Origin: Polaribacter filamentus
GTDB taxonomy: Bacteria > Bacteroidota > Bacteroidia > Flavobacteriales > Flavobacteriaceae
Direction of reading: 5' to 3'
DNA length: 64,000 nucleotides
Assembly (NCBI RefSeq): GCF_002943715.1
Contig: NZ_MQUA01000013.1
Location: forward strand, 1,977,001 to 2,041,000
Part shown: one piece after another, positions 8,401-16,649 of the stretch
Layout: each line of letters starts with the position of its first letter
Numbering within the stretch: the first letter of the stretch is position 1
Translations under genes and position numbers: made by a program
Notes under the pieces: model-generated
What the model saw: only the letters and a program-made list of their open reading frames with translations
What the model was told of the DNA's origin: nothing
The model's database searches: none

Positions 8401-10214
8401 GGGTGGTAGTTATAATCCATTGGCGAATTATGGGAAACCATACCATTTCCTCCATTTATTATAAGCTGTAAGTGATACCAGTTGGTAGATTCATATGCTC
8501 CAGTTGCAGCCGATTGACCATAAAAATAATTGCAATTACCAACAATATCATAACCATCATTTATAGGTAATTCGTTTTCAGAAACACAGGCTTGAAAATG
8601 CGGAGGTATTTCAAATATTTGATAGTTTTCACCAAACCATTGTCGTGTAGCAGGCTGATCTTCTGGCTTAGCAAACCAATGCGCTTTATCTTGTAAATCA
8701 AATTCATTCATAATTTCAAAAAATTGAACACCCATTAGCCGCGCCAAACTTGTGGCTGCTAATTCTCTAGGAACGCCATCAGCTAACTTTGTGGTGGCTC
8801 TACTTTTTGGTTCTCTCCAATGTCCACTAAGGTCTGGATTGCCATCATGCCTTTGAGCTAAAAAAAAGCGATAGTGATACCAAAAGTCTCTGTTTTTTCT
8901 CATTAAGTCATCTGGATTACGATTGGCTGGAGGCATCGCTTCTAAATACGCTCTAAAATCTTTATAACCTTGTTTTGGGTGTATATTTGATCTATTTCCA
9001 GAAAACTTTAATGGATCATTCCAATAATCATCCTTTGTATAAGCATCCATGGGGTGTACCATTGGTAACCAGTGTTTCCAATCTGGTAATTGAATGGCTA
9101 TGGGTAACAACGTTCTATCAACCATTTTATCAGAATCAAATCTATCGTATACCTTGTCTTGATCTACACCGTCTGGAAACATATAAGAGAGCATATCTTT
9201 ATCAGCTTCCAAAACAGCATCCAATCCAGCTCCAGCTGCCCATTCTTCAATGGACTTATTTTGTAATTCTAGCCCTGGTTGGTATGGTGGATTCCATGGG
9301 CGACCATAGCGTCCAACATTATCTTTCTCATCAGATAAAGAACGAATATAAGAAGCAATAAGTTTCCCTTCTTCCTCCGTCATTGCATGAAATTTAGAAC
9401 GCTCTATAATTGATTTATTAGAATAACTAAAAATCTCTAAATCTCGACCATCTTGAGTATGACAGGATGCACACTTGGCATTAATTGGTTCCGATCCTTT
9501 TAATTCATAACCGTACCAAAATCCTTTTTTCCCTGGCTCCAAATAATTACTCCACAAATCACCATTATACCATAAGTCTTTTCCTGCTTGAATACTACTG
9601 GCATCGGTATAGGGACCTTCCCATAAAATAGGTTCATCATCTTCAAAATAACTGGCATCTAAAATGTTATTCTTATTAACATCTAATAAATTTAACTTAA
9701 CTACCCGAAAGCCATTTGAAATAGCATCAGACATATTAAATCTAAATTTTAATGTGTTTAATCCTATTTTAAAACCTTGAGCAGGAATGCTTAATCTAAT
9801 AGTATTATGCCCTCCATGAACCATTCCTCCTCTTTCTCTCTCTGGACTTTGTATGCGGGTGTTATTATGATTTAAAGTGTACCAATCCTCATCATTAATT
9901 TGTATTGAAGCTTTATTTTCGTATCCTAAGTTATTAACCTGTAACCATAACCTATCAACTTTCCCAACTTGATCTGCAATAAGGGTAATGGTTCTTTCTT
10001 CGATAGTACCTTCAGCGCCTAGAACCTCAATTGGTAATAAAACTTCGCTTATAACTACATTAGCTTCTGCAGAACTGGATGTTAATAAAGACGATTCTGA
10101 CTTAAGACCATCACTAATATCAGTCTTTAATATATTAGAGTTATAGTTTGTCTGAGCAATAATATTTATTGAGCATATACATGCACATACTATGATTAAA
10201 GAAGGTATTCTCAT
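5472..10214 (-). CDS. Giant secreted protein with cytochrome c motif, LamG-like domain and T9SS type A tail
   Basis: A 1580-residue protein with an N-terminal signal sequence ending near ...NIIAQ. Residues ~50-180 look like a beta-sandwich. Residues ~205-300 hold one c-type haem site, C248-A-S-C-H252, with a later helix MTEEEGKLIASYIRSL that could supply the Met ligand. A long unrecognised central region follows (~310-830). Near 925-1130 is a LamG/concanavalin-like domain (WTMFVTGKYY, FYLGQSANG, ISEVLFYDHSIS). A calcium-type DDDLDGVKNDIDQCP repeat and a type A sorting domain (FTAYPNPTKDIVNI) end it. A single haem on a secreted, probably surface-anchored protein suggests electron transfer, perhaps accepting electrons from a sugar oxidation step, but no substrate is evident. 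Its promoter carries the phased TTAA array described at 10297-10353. Confidence 0.75.
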   Translation of the reverse strand: MRIPSLIIVCACICSINIIAQTNYNSNILKTDISDGLKSESSLLTSSSAEANVVISEVLLPIEVLGAEGTIEERTITLIADQVGKVDRLWLQVNNLGYENKASIQINDEDWYTLNHNNTRIQSPERERGGMVHGGHNTIRLSIPAQGFKIGLNTLKFRFNMSDAISNGFRVVKLNLLDVNKNNILDASYFEDDEPILWEGPYTDASSIQAGKDLWYNGDLWSNYLEPGKKGFWYGYELKGSEPINAKCASCHTQDGRDLEIFSYSNKSIIERSKFHAMTEEEGKLIASYIRSLSDEKDNVGRYGRPWNPPYQPGLELQNKSIEEWAAGAGLDAVLEADKDMLSYMFPDGVDQDKVYDRFDSDKMVDRTLLPIAIQLPDWKHWLPMVHPMDAYTKDDYWNDPLKFSGNRSNIHPKQGYKDFRAYLEAMPPANRNPDDLMRKNRDFWYHYRFFLAQRHDGNPDLSGHWREPKSRATTKLADGVPRELAATSLARLMGVQFFEIMNEFDLQDKAHWFAKPEDQPATRQWFGENYQIFEIPPHFQACVSENELPINDGYDIVGNCNYFYGQSAATGAYESTNWYHLQLIINGGNGMVSHNSPMDYNYHPDFIMKASSTSGVYEPLRYYHSMNAMYQFRSWSGATTPNDGKGFRIRVQGPWHIIGRSDSYQLNNFSPSIWPTFLDRIEPGLSKWVLNAQLRQFLTEVQKPENNLDNWNRLANGGSNELDSKSKTTSQLKEMTNYTSLYYWADKFYNLFPEFAKLGVDCEILEEMLDWCEEAWPNIDWNQFRSKGELQLSLLTDGGDDCTMNPNTVAAQTTNEGNNPLYEWWVDEEKSSNDTNELDTSNLRPGALVKCRVTSSKNCIANGWVEKEYTLPNESLIVKVRKNSGDWEELTNSIVCTDDVMEFKIDPELQNPLFWLDAMDVSNNAGSPNENSSISEWVNKSSSGFVMPIQTNASLRPIYNTTGMNGLPALMFGTNNASGLELFSTSNDDLLNESWTMFVTGKYYKTPAGDWNAILGNENGDTGLGSYFSRSDGRSRNKFNGSNNYGRPYEDGSDFVLMIAKEGKKVTVYINGKEEESFEGSSANMETNRAFYLGQSANGNSSAGWYHKGPISEVLFYDHSISSNQKKYIEGYLMQKWQFAEDLPSDHTYKENSPLNVNLETPDGETLIFNNNVSTHVVNLDANEKFGDYEFTKSSCSETSILFNLSTTEFIGNDIVKYTINEGRYKVGKEIVVTELDNLELLPNYSIKGDYQWEQPNGIMLAVNENPEKFTVRVSDHLSVWKLHLLQDIASCVTSNQAYDVVINVDELPESEKDDDLDGVKNDIDQCPNSRPGVTVNSIGCFDLPVNNFIIETVGETCLSQEDGSISIKAANTYNYVATINNSETFSFTNDLIIENLSPGDYSMCITIVEEPDYEQCFNLKVDAAKEVTAKSVRTKRGNIITEEVTIMSGTAPYTISINNEETLTTYSRQFEIDVNHGDKLIVSSKLNCETAFVKDIDLKGYFTAYPNPTKDIVNIMIPSSNLTEVNAVIYNVFQQKVFQNTYKLSANKIEISLKNLPTGIYIINLGLDSPVNLKVVKE

Positions 10215-10296
10215 ATTTTATTTTTCTAATAATTATTAAGCTATTAATTAAACCACCTTAAAAAAGTTTAAAGCATATCTTATAAGCTCAATGAAC

Positions 10297-10353
10297 AAAT
10301 AAAACATCAAAGAGTTAAAAAAGAATTAAAAAAGAATTAAAATGAAATTAATA
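10297..10353 (-). promoter_or_regulatory. Promoter with phased TTAA array upstream of the cytochrome-domain gene
   Basis: In the direction of the gene, TTAA half-sites lie at forward positions 10348, 10337, 10326 and 10316, spaced 11, 11 and 10 bp. Fifteen bases after the first base of the last half-site comes TTTATTTG (10304-10297), one mismatch from the Bacteroidota -7 element TAnnTTTG. The same arrangement occurs upstream of five other units in the window. The -7 element is ~83 bp before the start codon. Confidence 0.6.
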
Positions 10354-10400
10354 CCATAATAAAACAAAATAAACCTGATAATAATCTTTAAACAGGCCGT

Positions 10401-11267
10401 TTACCAGCCTATTTTGATAAAGAGCACTTGGTTAGTGCCGTGTTGTGGGAAACCTAGCACTTTCAATTCTTTGGAATAATTTGGATCTGTAGGGTGATTA
10501 AGACCTGTTAAGAATTCAGTGACTTTTCCTTTCTTAGGATTTACTTTCAGTAATTTTCCAGAAGCCCAATCAGTGATGTAGTAATACTTTCCTGCTTTAG
10601 TTATACCCTCTAAGTTTCCAACCTCTTTTAATATGGAAGTGATATTTTTTGTTTTCAAATCAATACTTAAAATATCGCCCAATTTAGAAGTGTTAAAGGA
10701 ACCTGGTTCTGACAAAACGCCCCAAGAGGCCACAATTAATTTGCCATCTTCCATGTATAAACCATCGGGCGCCTCCAAACGGTCTGACTGTATCCAAACT
10801 TCAGGTTTTTGAGTGCTTAATGGAATTTTATAAATTCTATTTCCAAAAAAATCAGAAATATACAAGTCGCCATTGGAATCCCTAGCAATATCATTTAAAA
10901 ATAAGCCATCAGGTATCCCATAAAAAGCTGAAACCTCTTTTGTAGAAATGTTAATTTTATAGACTCCATCCCTATCAACAACGTACAGATTATCGCCATG
11001 AACGGTCATTCCCGATGGTGCATGCATACCCTCTTTTTTACCCATCCAAAAAGGCTCAATGACCTTTCCTTTTTCATCGGTTCGGGTAATCCAACCGTTA
11101 TGGTCCTTATCCAAAGATATGCCGCCGCCTAAATTAGAAACAAACCATGTTCTTGACGGCGCATGCCAAACCACTTGGTCGGGTGCATCGTAGGGTTCTG
11201 AATTTTGTGCTTTTATATTGAAAGTACTGATAAACAATAGGGAAATCACTATTCTTTTTAATGTCAT
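10401..11267 (-). CDS. SMP-30/gluconolactonase-like beta-propeller protein, exported
   Basis: Predicted periplasmic or secreted six-bladed propeller of the SMP-30/NHL type, a family that includes sugar lactone hydrolases. Repeats are visible as GMTVHGDNLYVVDRDGVYKI, NDIARDSNGDLYISDFFGNRIYKI, APDGLYMEDGKLIVASWG and EGITKAGKYYYITDWASGKLLKV. I place the start at the internal ATG at 11265-11267 (MTLKRIVISLLFISTFNIKA). It gives a clean signal peptide and sits two bases after the stop codon of the upstream gene. The longer frame to 11306 would overlap that gene by 37 bases. A lactonase next to sugar oxidoreductases would fit hydrolysis of an oxidised sugar, but metal ligands were not verified. Confidence 0.75.
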   Translation of the reverse strand: MTLKRIVISLLFISTFNIKAQNSEPYDAPDQVVWHAPSRTWFVSNLGGGISLDKDHNGWITRTDEKGKVIEPFWMGKKEGMHAPSGMTVHGDNLYVVDRDGVYKINISTKEVSAFYGIPDGLFLNDIARDSNGDLYISDFFGNRIYKIPLSTQKPEVWIQSDRLEAPDGLYMEDGKLIVASWGVLSEPGSFNTSKLGDILSIDLKTKNITSILKEVGNLEGITKAGKYYYITDWASGKLLKVNPKKGKVTEFLTGLNHPTDPNYSKELKVLGFPQHGTNQVLFIKIGW

Positions 11268-11269
11268 AA

Positions 11270-12163
11270 TCAATAGTTTAAATAGATGTTTTTTAATCTT
11301 TTCCACTCTGCCAATGATTTTGAAAGATAATCCTCTGGTTCCTTAGCTATTTTAAAGTTAATATACCCTATAGGCCCTTTAAAATCAGCTTTTTTAAGTG
11401 CTTTTAGAAAAGGTCCAAAATCATAAACACCGTCTTCCAAAGGCTGAATGGTTGTGGCATCCATCGCTTTTCTGCTCGAAGTGTCCAATTGCTTTGAAGC
11501 GCCGGCAATGGTTACAAAACTGATATAGTCTTTTACTTTATGGACTATCTCAGGCAACCTTCCTGCATTTCCTGCTTTTAGTTCATGGCAGGTATGCACA
11601 GCGAGTTTTAAATTTGGGTGGTTGATTTTTTTAACCATTGGCAAAGATTGTTCAGCGGTTTCAAAATAACACCAACTATGCGGGTACAGCGTAACAGACA
11701 CATTCTTTGAAGCTGAATAATCCACCACGTTTCGTAGAATGTCTTCAACCTTTTCATCATCTACACCTATCTCCTGTTTCCCAAAAATAAACCATAAATC
11801 TATATCTCTATTCTGAATAATATCAACAACCGCTTTCCATCTGTTTCTATCTTCTTCTGAATCTGCAAAATTATAGCGCACAAAAACCGAGTAGATTTTA
11901 AAACCTTCCGTTTTCTTTACAACCTCAAAAAAGTCGTTAAAAGCAACCACATGTTCTGCCTCTGCCATTCGTAATGTGATGCCATCATAACCGTTATCTT
12001 TAAGTAATTTTATTTGTTGGGCAGGTGGCAAGTTTTCCAAACCTCCAAAGTTGTAAGCGAAAAATGGATTGTTGCTAGTTTTTTCTCTCCTTGCGGTTTC
12101 CCGAGAATTAAAACAAGAAATGAGTTGCAGCGAGAGTAAACACAGTAAGATTATTTTTTTCAT
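11270..12163 (-). CDS. Xylose-isomerase-like TIM barrel lipoprotein (sugar isomerase/epimerase family)
   Basis: The 297-residue protein starts MKKIILLCLLSLQLISC, a lipoprotein signal with Cys17. The body (~35-290) is an AP-endonuclease-2/xylose-isomerase-like barrel: LKDNGYDGITLRMAE, SVTLYPHSWCYFETAE, LKLAVHTCHELKAGN and GPIGYINFKI mark the successive strands, with His and Glu residues that could bind a divalent metal. Members of this family act on keto sugars as isomerases, epimerases or, in the recently described 3-keto-glycoside pathway, as lyases. It is followed two bases later by the lactonase-like gene. The export signal means it would act outside the cytoplasm, so phosphorylated sugars are unlikely substrates. 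Confidence 0.75.
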   Translation of the reverse strand: MKKIILLCLLSLQLISCFNSRETARREKTSNNPFFAYNFGGLENLPPAQQIKLLKDNGYDGITLRMAEAEHVVAFNDFFEVVKKTEGFKIYSVFVRYNFADSEEDRNRWKAVVDIIQNRDIDLWFIFGKQEIGVDDEKVEDILRNVVDYSASKNVSVTLYPHSWCYFETAEQSLPMVKKINHPNLKLAVHTCHELKAGNAGRLPEIVHKVKDYISFVTIAGASKQLDTSSRKAMDATTIQPLEDGVYDFGPFLKALKKADFKGPIGYINFKIAKEPEDYLSKSLAEWKRLKNIYLNY

Positions 12164-12220
12164 AAAAAGGTATAAGTATTAGTCTTGAGTTATTAATTTA
12201 TTTTAACATGAGTTTTAGGA

Positions 12221-15200
12221 TTATCTTTTTAATGTAAAATGCTCTTTAAATGTTCTACCGTCTTGTAACAATACCTTAAGCCAATAATCATCATTTGGCA
12301 TTAAAGCACTATTAAGCGAGCCTTTCCAACCAATAGAAGTAGGATCTAGTTGCTTTAATAGCTTACCATAACGGTTAAAAATATAAATATCACTACTAGG
12401 TTGAAATTGGGCATTTACAGCTTGTATTTGCCAAAAATCATGATTTCCGTCTCCATTAGGTGTGAAAAATTCAGGATAATTAATAAAAGAAATTTGAATT
12501 GAGACTTTACCACAACCCTTTTTATCTTTTACATAAATAGTGTGAATGCCTACCCATACATATTTAAAAATTGACTCTTCTTGAAAAGATGAAAACGCAT
12601 CGTCAAGAGCATACTCATAATCTCCTTGTCCTAAATTAGACTCATTAACAGTTATGGTATTATTACTTGAAATATCCGTGATTGTAATGTCATCTTGAGA
12701 AATAATTGCCAATTCTGAGCTATTAACAAAAATTTCTTGTGTTTTGGAACACCCTGTACCGTCGGTTTTTGTTAAGGTTACCCTATAAGTGCCAGGAGCA
12801 GAAACTTCTAAATTAGAGTTATTAGAAAGCAATACGCCATTCTCATCTGTCCACTCATAGGTAAAGGTTTCTGAAAGATTAGTTTCAAAAGGGTCTAAAA
12901 CAACTTTAAGTGTAGGGTCTGATGAGCAGACAATCTGTGGTGTTTCTATTGAAAAGTCTGGTAAAGGATTTACAATTAAATCAATAGTGCCTGATGCTGA
13001 ACAGCTATTATTAACTGAATTTATAATGTGTACTGAAATGGTTTGATTACCAGAAATTAACAGGTTTGGTAATAAATTGTTATTAACCACTAAACTGCCC
13101 GTTTCATCTTTGTAATCAAAATAGACTTCCATATCTATTTGATTGCCAATAATTATATTTATAAAGGATGACGCATCAAAAGGGTACAGTCCATCATTAT
13201 CTACATCTCCAGAATCACCATCGCAAACAATTTGAGTATCCACCGCATTCATTAAAGGTTGTTTGTCAACTATAAATTCAATGAAGGTTTCATCATAGCG
13301 GGGACCATCTGGGTTTGCAGTATTATTGTTGGTTACACGAACATTTAGAGTTTTGCTTTGGGTCAAAAAAGGATTGGGCAAATTGCTATTATTTATAACG
13401 GTAACTCCATCTGCCTCCAAATAGGTATAAATTATTGTAACGTCTGTAAGCGATTGTCCACTAAGTATAGTTGATTCAATTTGAAACGTATTAAAAGAGC
13501 ATTTCCCATCATTAATACTAGCATCATTATCACATAATACTTGAACTGGAACTGGATTTGCTATTGGTGGATCTGCCACAATTAACAAATTAGGAAATCC
13601 CTGCAAACCCAAACTATTATTACCCAAATCATTTTTTACTCGTATCCAAATATCCTGTAAATATGGAGAATTGGTATTCTGATGATTTGCAGGATCTAAA
13701 ATTTCGTTGGTTTCCAATTCTGCATCCAAATGAGTTTCATAAAAATGAACCGTCACCAAAATAGATGAGAATATGGTATTGATGATTTCATTTTTAACCT
13801 TAGTCATATCAAAATTAACAACCCCATAATCAGATTGATAAATAGAACCTGGAACGTAAGTGCCTAGTCTAGCACTTGATGGAAAAACAGATATTATAAG
13901 TGGCACTAGACTAAAACATCCATTGTTCCTTTCAACACTTACCCAAAGCGTATCTGGGGAAACGCCACGGATATATTGGTAATTGAAAGGTGTTGTAACG
14001 GCTGCTCCATTAGTTTCAGCTTCTGCTTGAGTTTCATAATAAGTATACGTAAAACTTTGATTAATATAATTGGGATTGATTTCTGCTTTGATGTTTTCAT
14101 GATTTAAATTGAAAATTGCTTTCCCATCATTGGAAGCATCATCACATTGCTGATATAAATTTGGCGTGCTTACTTGCGGATATTGATAAACTTCAATTTC
14201 AAAACTCGTATCGACATAACAATTTCCATAATTTTTGTTAGCAACTCTAACATAAATGGTTTGACTCCCTTCCACGGTATTTGAATACATACTTGGATTA
14301 ATTATTTGATTGGTGTAACCTGAATCCGTAAAATAATTTATTGAAAAATCTGCTGTACTTTGACTTTTTAGAATTTTAGTTTCTTTTAAGGTTAAATCGA
14401 ATAAATTTATTCCCGTGGCATTGCGGATTTTTATATCAGACGGGGTTGACACAACAGGATTTTCATGTGCCGAAATAGTAAAATTTTCAGTAGATACATT
14501 ACCACATTGTTGAGTAATGGTTATTTCATAAGTTGTGGTTGTGCTTGATGAAAATATAGGGTTAGGAATTATTGGATCACTTATACCGCTTGTAGGGGTC
14601 CAGCTATATGAAGTTGCTCCCGAAAAAGTGGCATCTATAGTGTCTAAAATGTTTCCTTTACAAAGATCTTGATCTGGTAAACCTTCCACAAAAGAAATAT
14701 CCTTGAAACAAATTTTTTGTTCATTGGTAGAACCTCCTGTAGATCCTGTAAAACCAAAATAAACCTTTGATTTTCCATTAAATGCAAGGTTAACAATATC
14801 TCCTGTGTAAGAAATTATTTCAACGCAATCTTTAGTTATTGTTATTTTTTTGGATGAGGCATTCCATGAAAATTTAACTTCATGTGTCATCCCATTTTCC
14901 AAATTAGGAAATTTTGCTAGTGCTAATCCTGAATTATGATTTGAATTCCCATTGAGCATAAGTCCAATATGATCCTCAACTGGGTCATTATAAGATGTGG
15001 TGTTTTGCCAAGTATCAAACTCTACTATTAAAGAGGACTTAACACCTCCATTCCCAAGTTCTCCTCCTAAGCCACCTAGCTGTGGTGAAGGGTTTGCTTT
15101 AAAAACCAAAGCCATACCATCTGCATCATCGGCATCATTAATACCAAAATAGGCGTCAAAAACAATTTCAAAATCCACAGTGAAATCGATGATGTTGTCA

Positions 15201-15361
15201 TACCAAATAGCACCATATTTCTCATTCAAATCTGGAGTAATTAAATAACAGTCGTTGCCTTGATCTACTGCATCTCCTAACAAATTCGCATTTAATTGAC
15301 AAAAAGCTTTAGGCAATAAAACAAAAAAGAGAATACAGCTAAGAATATTATGTTTTGACAT
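12221..15361 (-). CDS. Large secreted L-type-lectin protein with T9SS type B (CHU_C) domain
   Basis: I use the ATG at 15359-15361 (MSKHNILSCILFFVLLPKAFC); the longer frame needs a TTG start. After the signal peptide, residues ~25-225 form a bacterial legume-lectin-like domain: GMALVFKANPSPQLGGLGGE, VEFDTWQN and DHIGLMLNGN are the typical core strands. Several PKD/Ig-like repeats follow, each with LCDND or VCDGDSGDVDNDG motifs. The C-terminus, FFTPNGDGNHDFWQI ... YIFNRYGKLLKQL, is the gliding-motility-associated CHU_C domain that serves as the type B T9SS signal. It is probably a surface or released adhesin that binds sugars. It sits between the sugar-modifying genes and a mannose-6-phosphate isomerase gene. 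Confidence 0.85.
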   Translation of the reverse strand: MSKHNILSCILFFVLLPKAFCQLNANLLGDAVDQGNDCYLITPDLNEKYGAIWYDNIIDFTVDFEIVFDAYFGINDADDADGMALVFKANPSPQLGGLGGELGNGGVKSSLIVEFDTWQNTTSYNDPVEDHIGLMLNGNSNHNSGLALAKFPNLENGMTHEVKFSWNASSKKITITKDCVEIISYTGDIVNLAFNGKSKVYFGFTGSTGGSTNEQKICFKDISFVEGLPDQDLCKGNILDTIDATFSGATSYSWTPTSGISDPIIPNPIFSSSTTTTYEITITQQCGNVSTENFTISAHENPVVSTPSDIKIRNATGINLFDLTLKETKILKSQSTADFSINYFTDSGYTNQIINPSMYSNTVEGSQTIYVRVANKNYGNCYVDTSFEIEVYQYPQVSTPNLYQQCDDASNDGKAIFNLNHENIKAEINPNYINQSFTYTYYETQAEAETNGAAVTTPFNYQYIRGVSPDTLWVSVERNNGCFSLVPLIISVFPSSARLGTYVPGSIYQSDYGVVNFDMTKVKNEIINTIFSSILVTVHFYETHLDAELETNEILDPANHQNTNSPYLQDIWIRVKNDLGNNSLGLQGFPNLLIVADPPIANPVPVQVLCDNDASINDGKCSFNTFQIESTILSGQSLTDVTIIYTYLEADGVTVINNSNLPNPFLTQSKTLNVRVTNNNTANPDGPRYDETFIEFIVDKQPLMNAVDTQIVCDGDSGDVDNDGLYPFDASSFINIIIGNQIDMEVYFDYKDETGSLVVNNNLLPNLLISGNQTISVHIINSVNNSCSASGTIDLIVNPLPDFSIETPQIVCSSDPTLKVVLDPFETNLSETFTYEWTDENGVLLSNNSNLEVSAPGTYRVTLTKTDGTGCSKTQEIFVNSSELAIISQDDITITDISSNNTITVNESNLGQGDYEYALDDAFSSFQEESIFKYVWVGIHTIYVKDKKGCGKVSIQISFINYPEFFTPNGDGNHDFWQIQAVNAQFQPSSDIYIFNRYGKLLKQLDPTSIGWKGSLNSALMPNDDYWLKVLLQDGRTFKEHFTLKR

Positions 15362-15508
15362 TAGTATCAATTTATGTATTTAATCTTACTAAAACTTTGT
15401 TTGCTAAAATTCTAATACAGGTTTTGTAATGGTTATTACTACTTAATGAAAAGTGTCTAATACCTCTAAACTCTTATTCCAACATTATTGTAAACATTGA
15501 TTAAACTT

Positions 15509-16603
15509 TTAATTTGGTGGAAATGTGACCAAAATTTCCATTTCACTTTCCGAAATATAGGTCACAGCACCTGTTTGATAGGGCACAAAAAACTTAGCCC
15601 CTTCTTCAGCCAAATAGGTGTTCCCAAGAATTTCAATGAACCCATTTCCTTTGGTAACAATTCCAATATAGAATGAAAACGCTTCTTTTGTATACCCTCC
15701 CTTTACGTTGATTCGGTTTACCTTAAAGCACTTGGTTTTTTGTTCATCAACCAATATGTACTCATTACTTTCATTTTGTGTTTCCAATAAACGAGGTTCA
15801 CAGAAAAAGTGCTCTTTTACCGTATCTACCGAAGTGGGCTCATAATTAAACATAGAGAGGGCAAAATCGATGCCTCGATTCATAAACCGAGACTCCTCGG
15901 GTAATACATAACTGCCACGTTCAAACTCAATACGCACAGCAAAATCTGTTGGCTCCATGATTTCCACCATAAAAATACCTTCTCCAATAGCATGTGGCAT
16001 GCCACCAGGAACCACAAAAACATCACCAGGTTTAATAGAAATTTTTTCAAAACAAGCAAGCATGGCCTCACTATCTTGTTCTTCAATAATACGTTTTAAC
16101 GCTTCCTTTTCTGGTGGATTTTGAAACCCGAAATAGATGTATGGATCTTTAATTTCATCACGAATACTTAAAATAACATAAGCTTCTGTTTTGCCAGAAT
16201 TACTATTAAGATATTTTTGAGCAAATGGAATAGTTGGGTGACACTGAATATGAAGACGAATAGCCGAATCTAAAAATTTCAGCAAAAATTGTGTGTTGGG
16301 GCCATATTTTTTAAAATGCTCCTCACCAAGTATGGCATACGGCTCCTTTTTACAAAGCGCTTTAAGTGTAAGCGTTTGTCCGTCTACCATCACTTCCGAA
16401 AGGCCTTCTTTGATTAAATGTTCTCGTCCTTTGTTAACAGCACGTGTTGTTGAGCCAATCCAATCTTCAGGAAAATGATCATCTTTAGGGTTTTCTAATG
16501 CTTCTAAAACATCAAGTTTCTTTCCCCCTGGATAGGTTCGCCAAACGCGATTGGCCGAAAAGAAAAGTATATTTGGAATCTCCATAGTTTTTAATTTACA
16601 CAT
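15509..16603 (-). CDS. Class I mannose-6-phosphate isomerase (short bacterial type)
   Basis: Converts mannose-6-phosphate to fructose-6-phosphate in the cytoplasm. The 364-residue cupin-fold protein shows the expected zinc-site segments: LHIQCHPTIPFAQKYL, KTEAYVIL and VPGGMPHAIGEG, then VEIMEPTDFAVRIE. There is no signal peptide. A second Met seven codons in (16583-16585) could be the true start. It is the last gene in a tightly spaced run that begins at 30637 and follows the transporter gene by 46 bases. It is only distantly similar to the other isomerase at 30911. Mannose handling agrees with the two alpha-mannosidases just upstream. Confidence 0.88.
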   Translation of the reverse strand: MCKLKTMEIPNILFFSANRVWRTYPGGKKLDVLEALENPKDDHFPEDWIGSTTRAVNKGREHLIKEGLSEVMVDGQTLTLKALCKKEPYAILGEEHFKKYGPNTQFLLKFLDSAIRLHIQCHPTIPFAQKYLNSNSGKTEAYVILSIRDEIKDPYIYFGFQNPPEKEALKRIIEEQDSEAMLACFEKISIKPGDVFVVPGGMPHAIGEGIFMVEIMEPTDFAVRIEFERGSYVLPEESRFMNRGIDFALSMFNYEPTSVDTVKEHFFCEPRLLETQNESNEYILVDEQKTKCFKVNRINVKGGYTKEAFSFYIGIVTKGNGFIEILGNTYLAEEGAKFFVPYQTGAVTYISESEMEILVTFPPN

Positions 16604-16649
16604 AAGCTGTTAATTGAAAATTATTTTAAATCATTGGTATTAATGAGAA

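Noticed and set aside
10401..11306. Longer start for the lactonase-like gene
   Set aside because: It would overlap the upstream gene by 37 bases and would bury the signal peptide behind 13 charged residues; the internal ATG gives better spacing.
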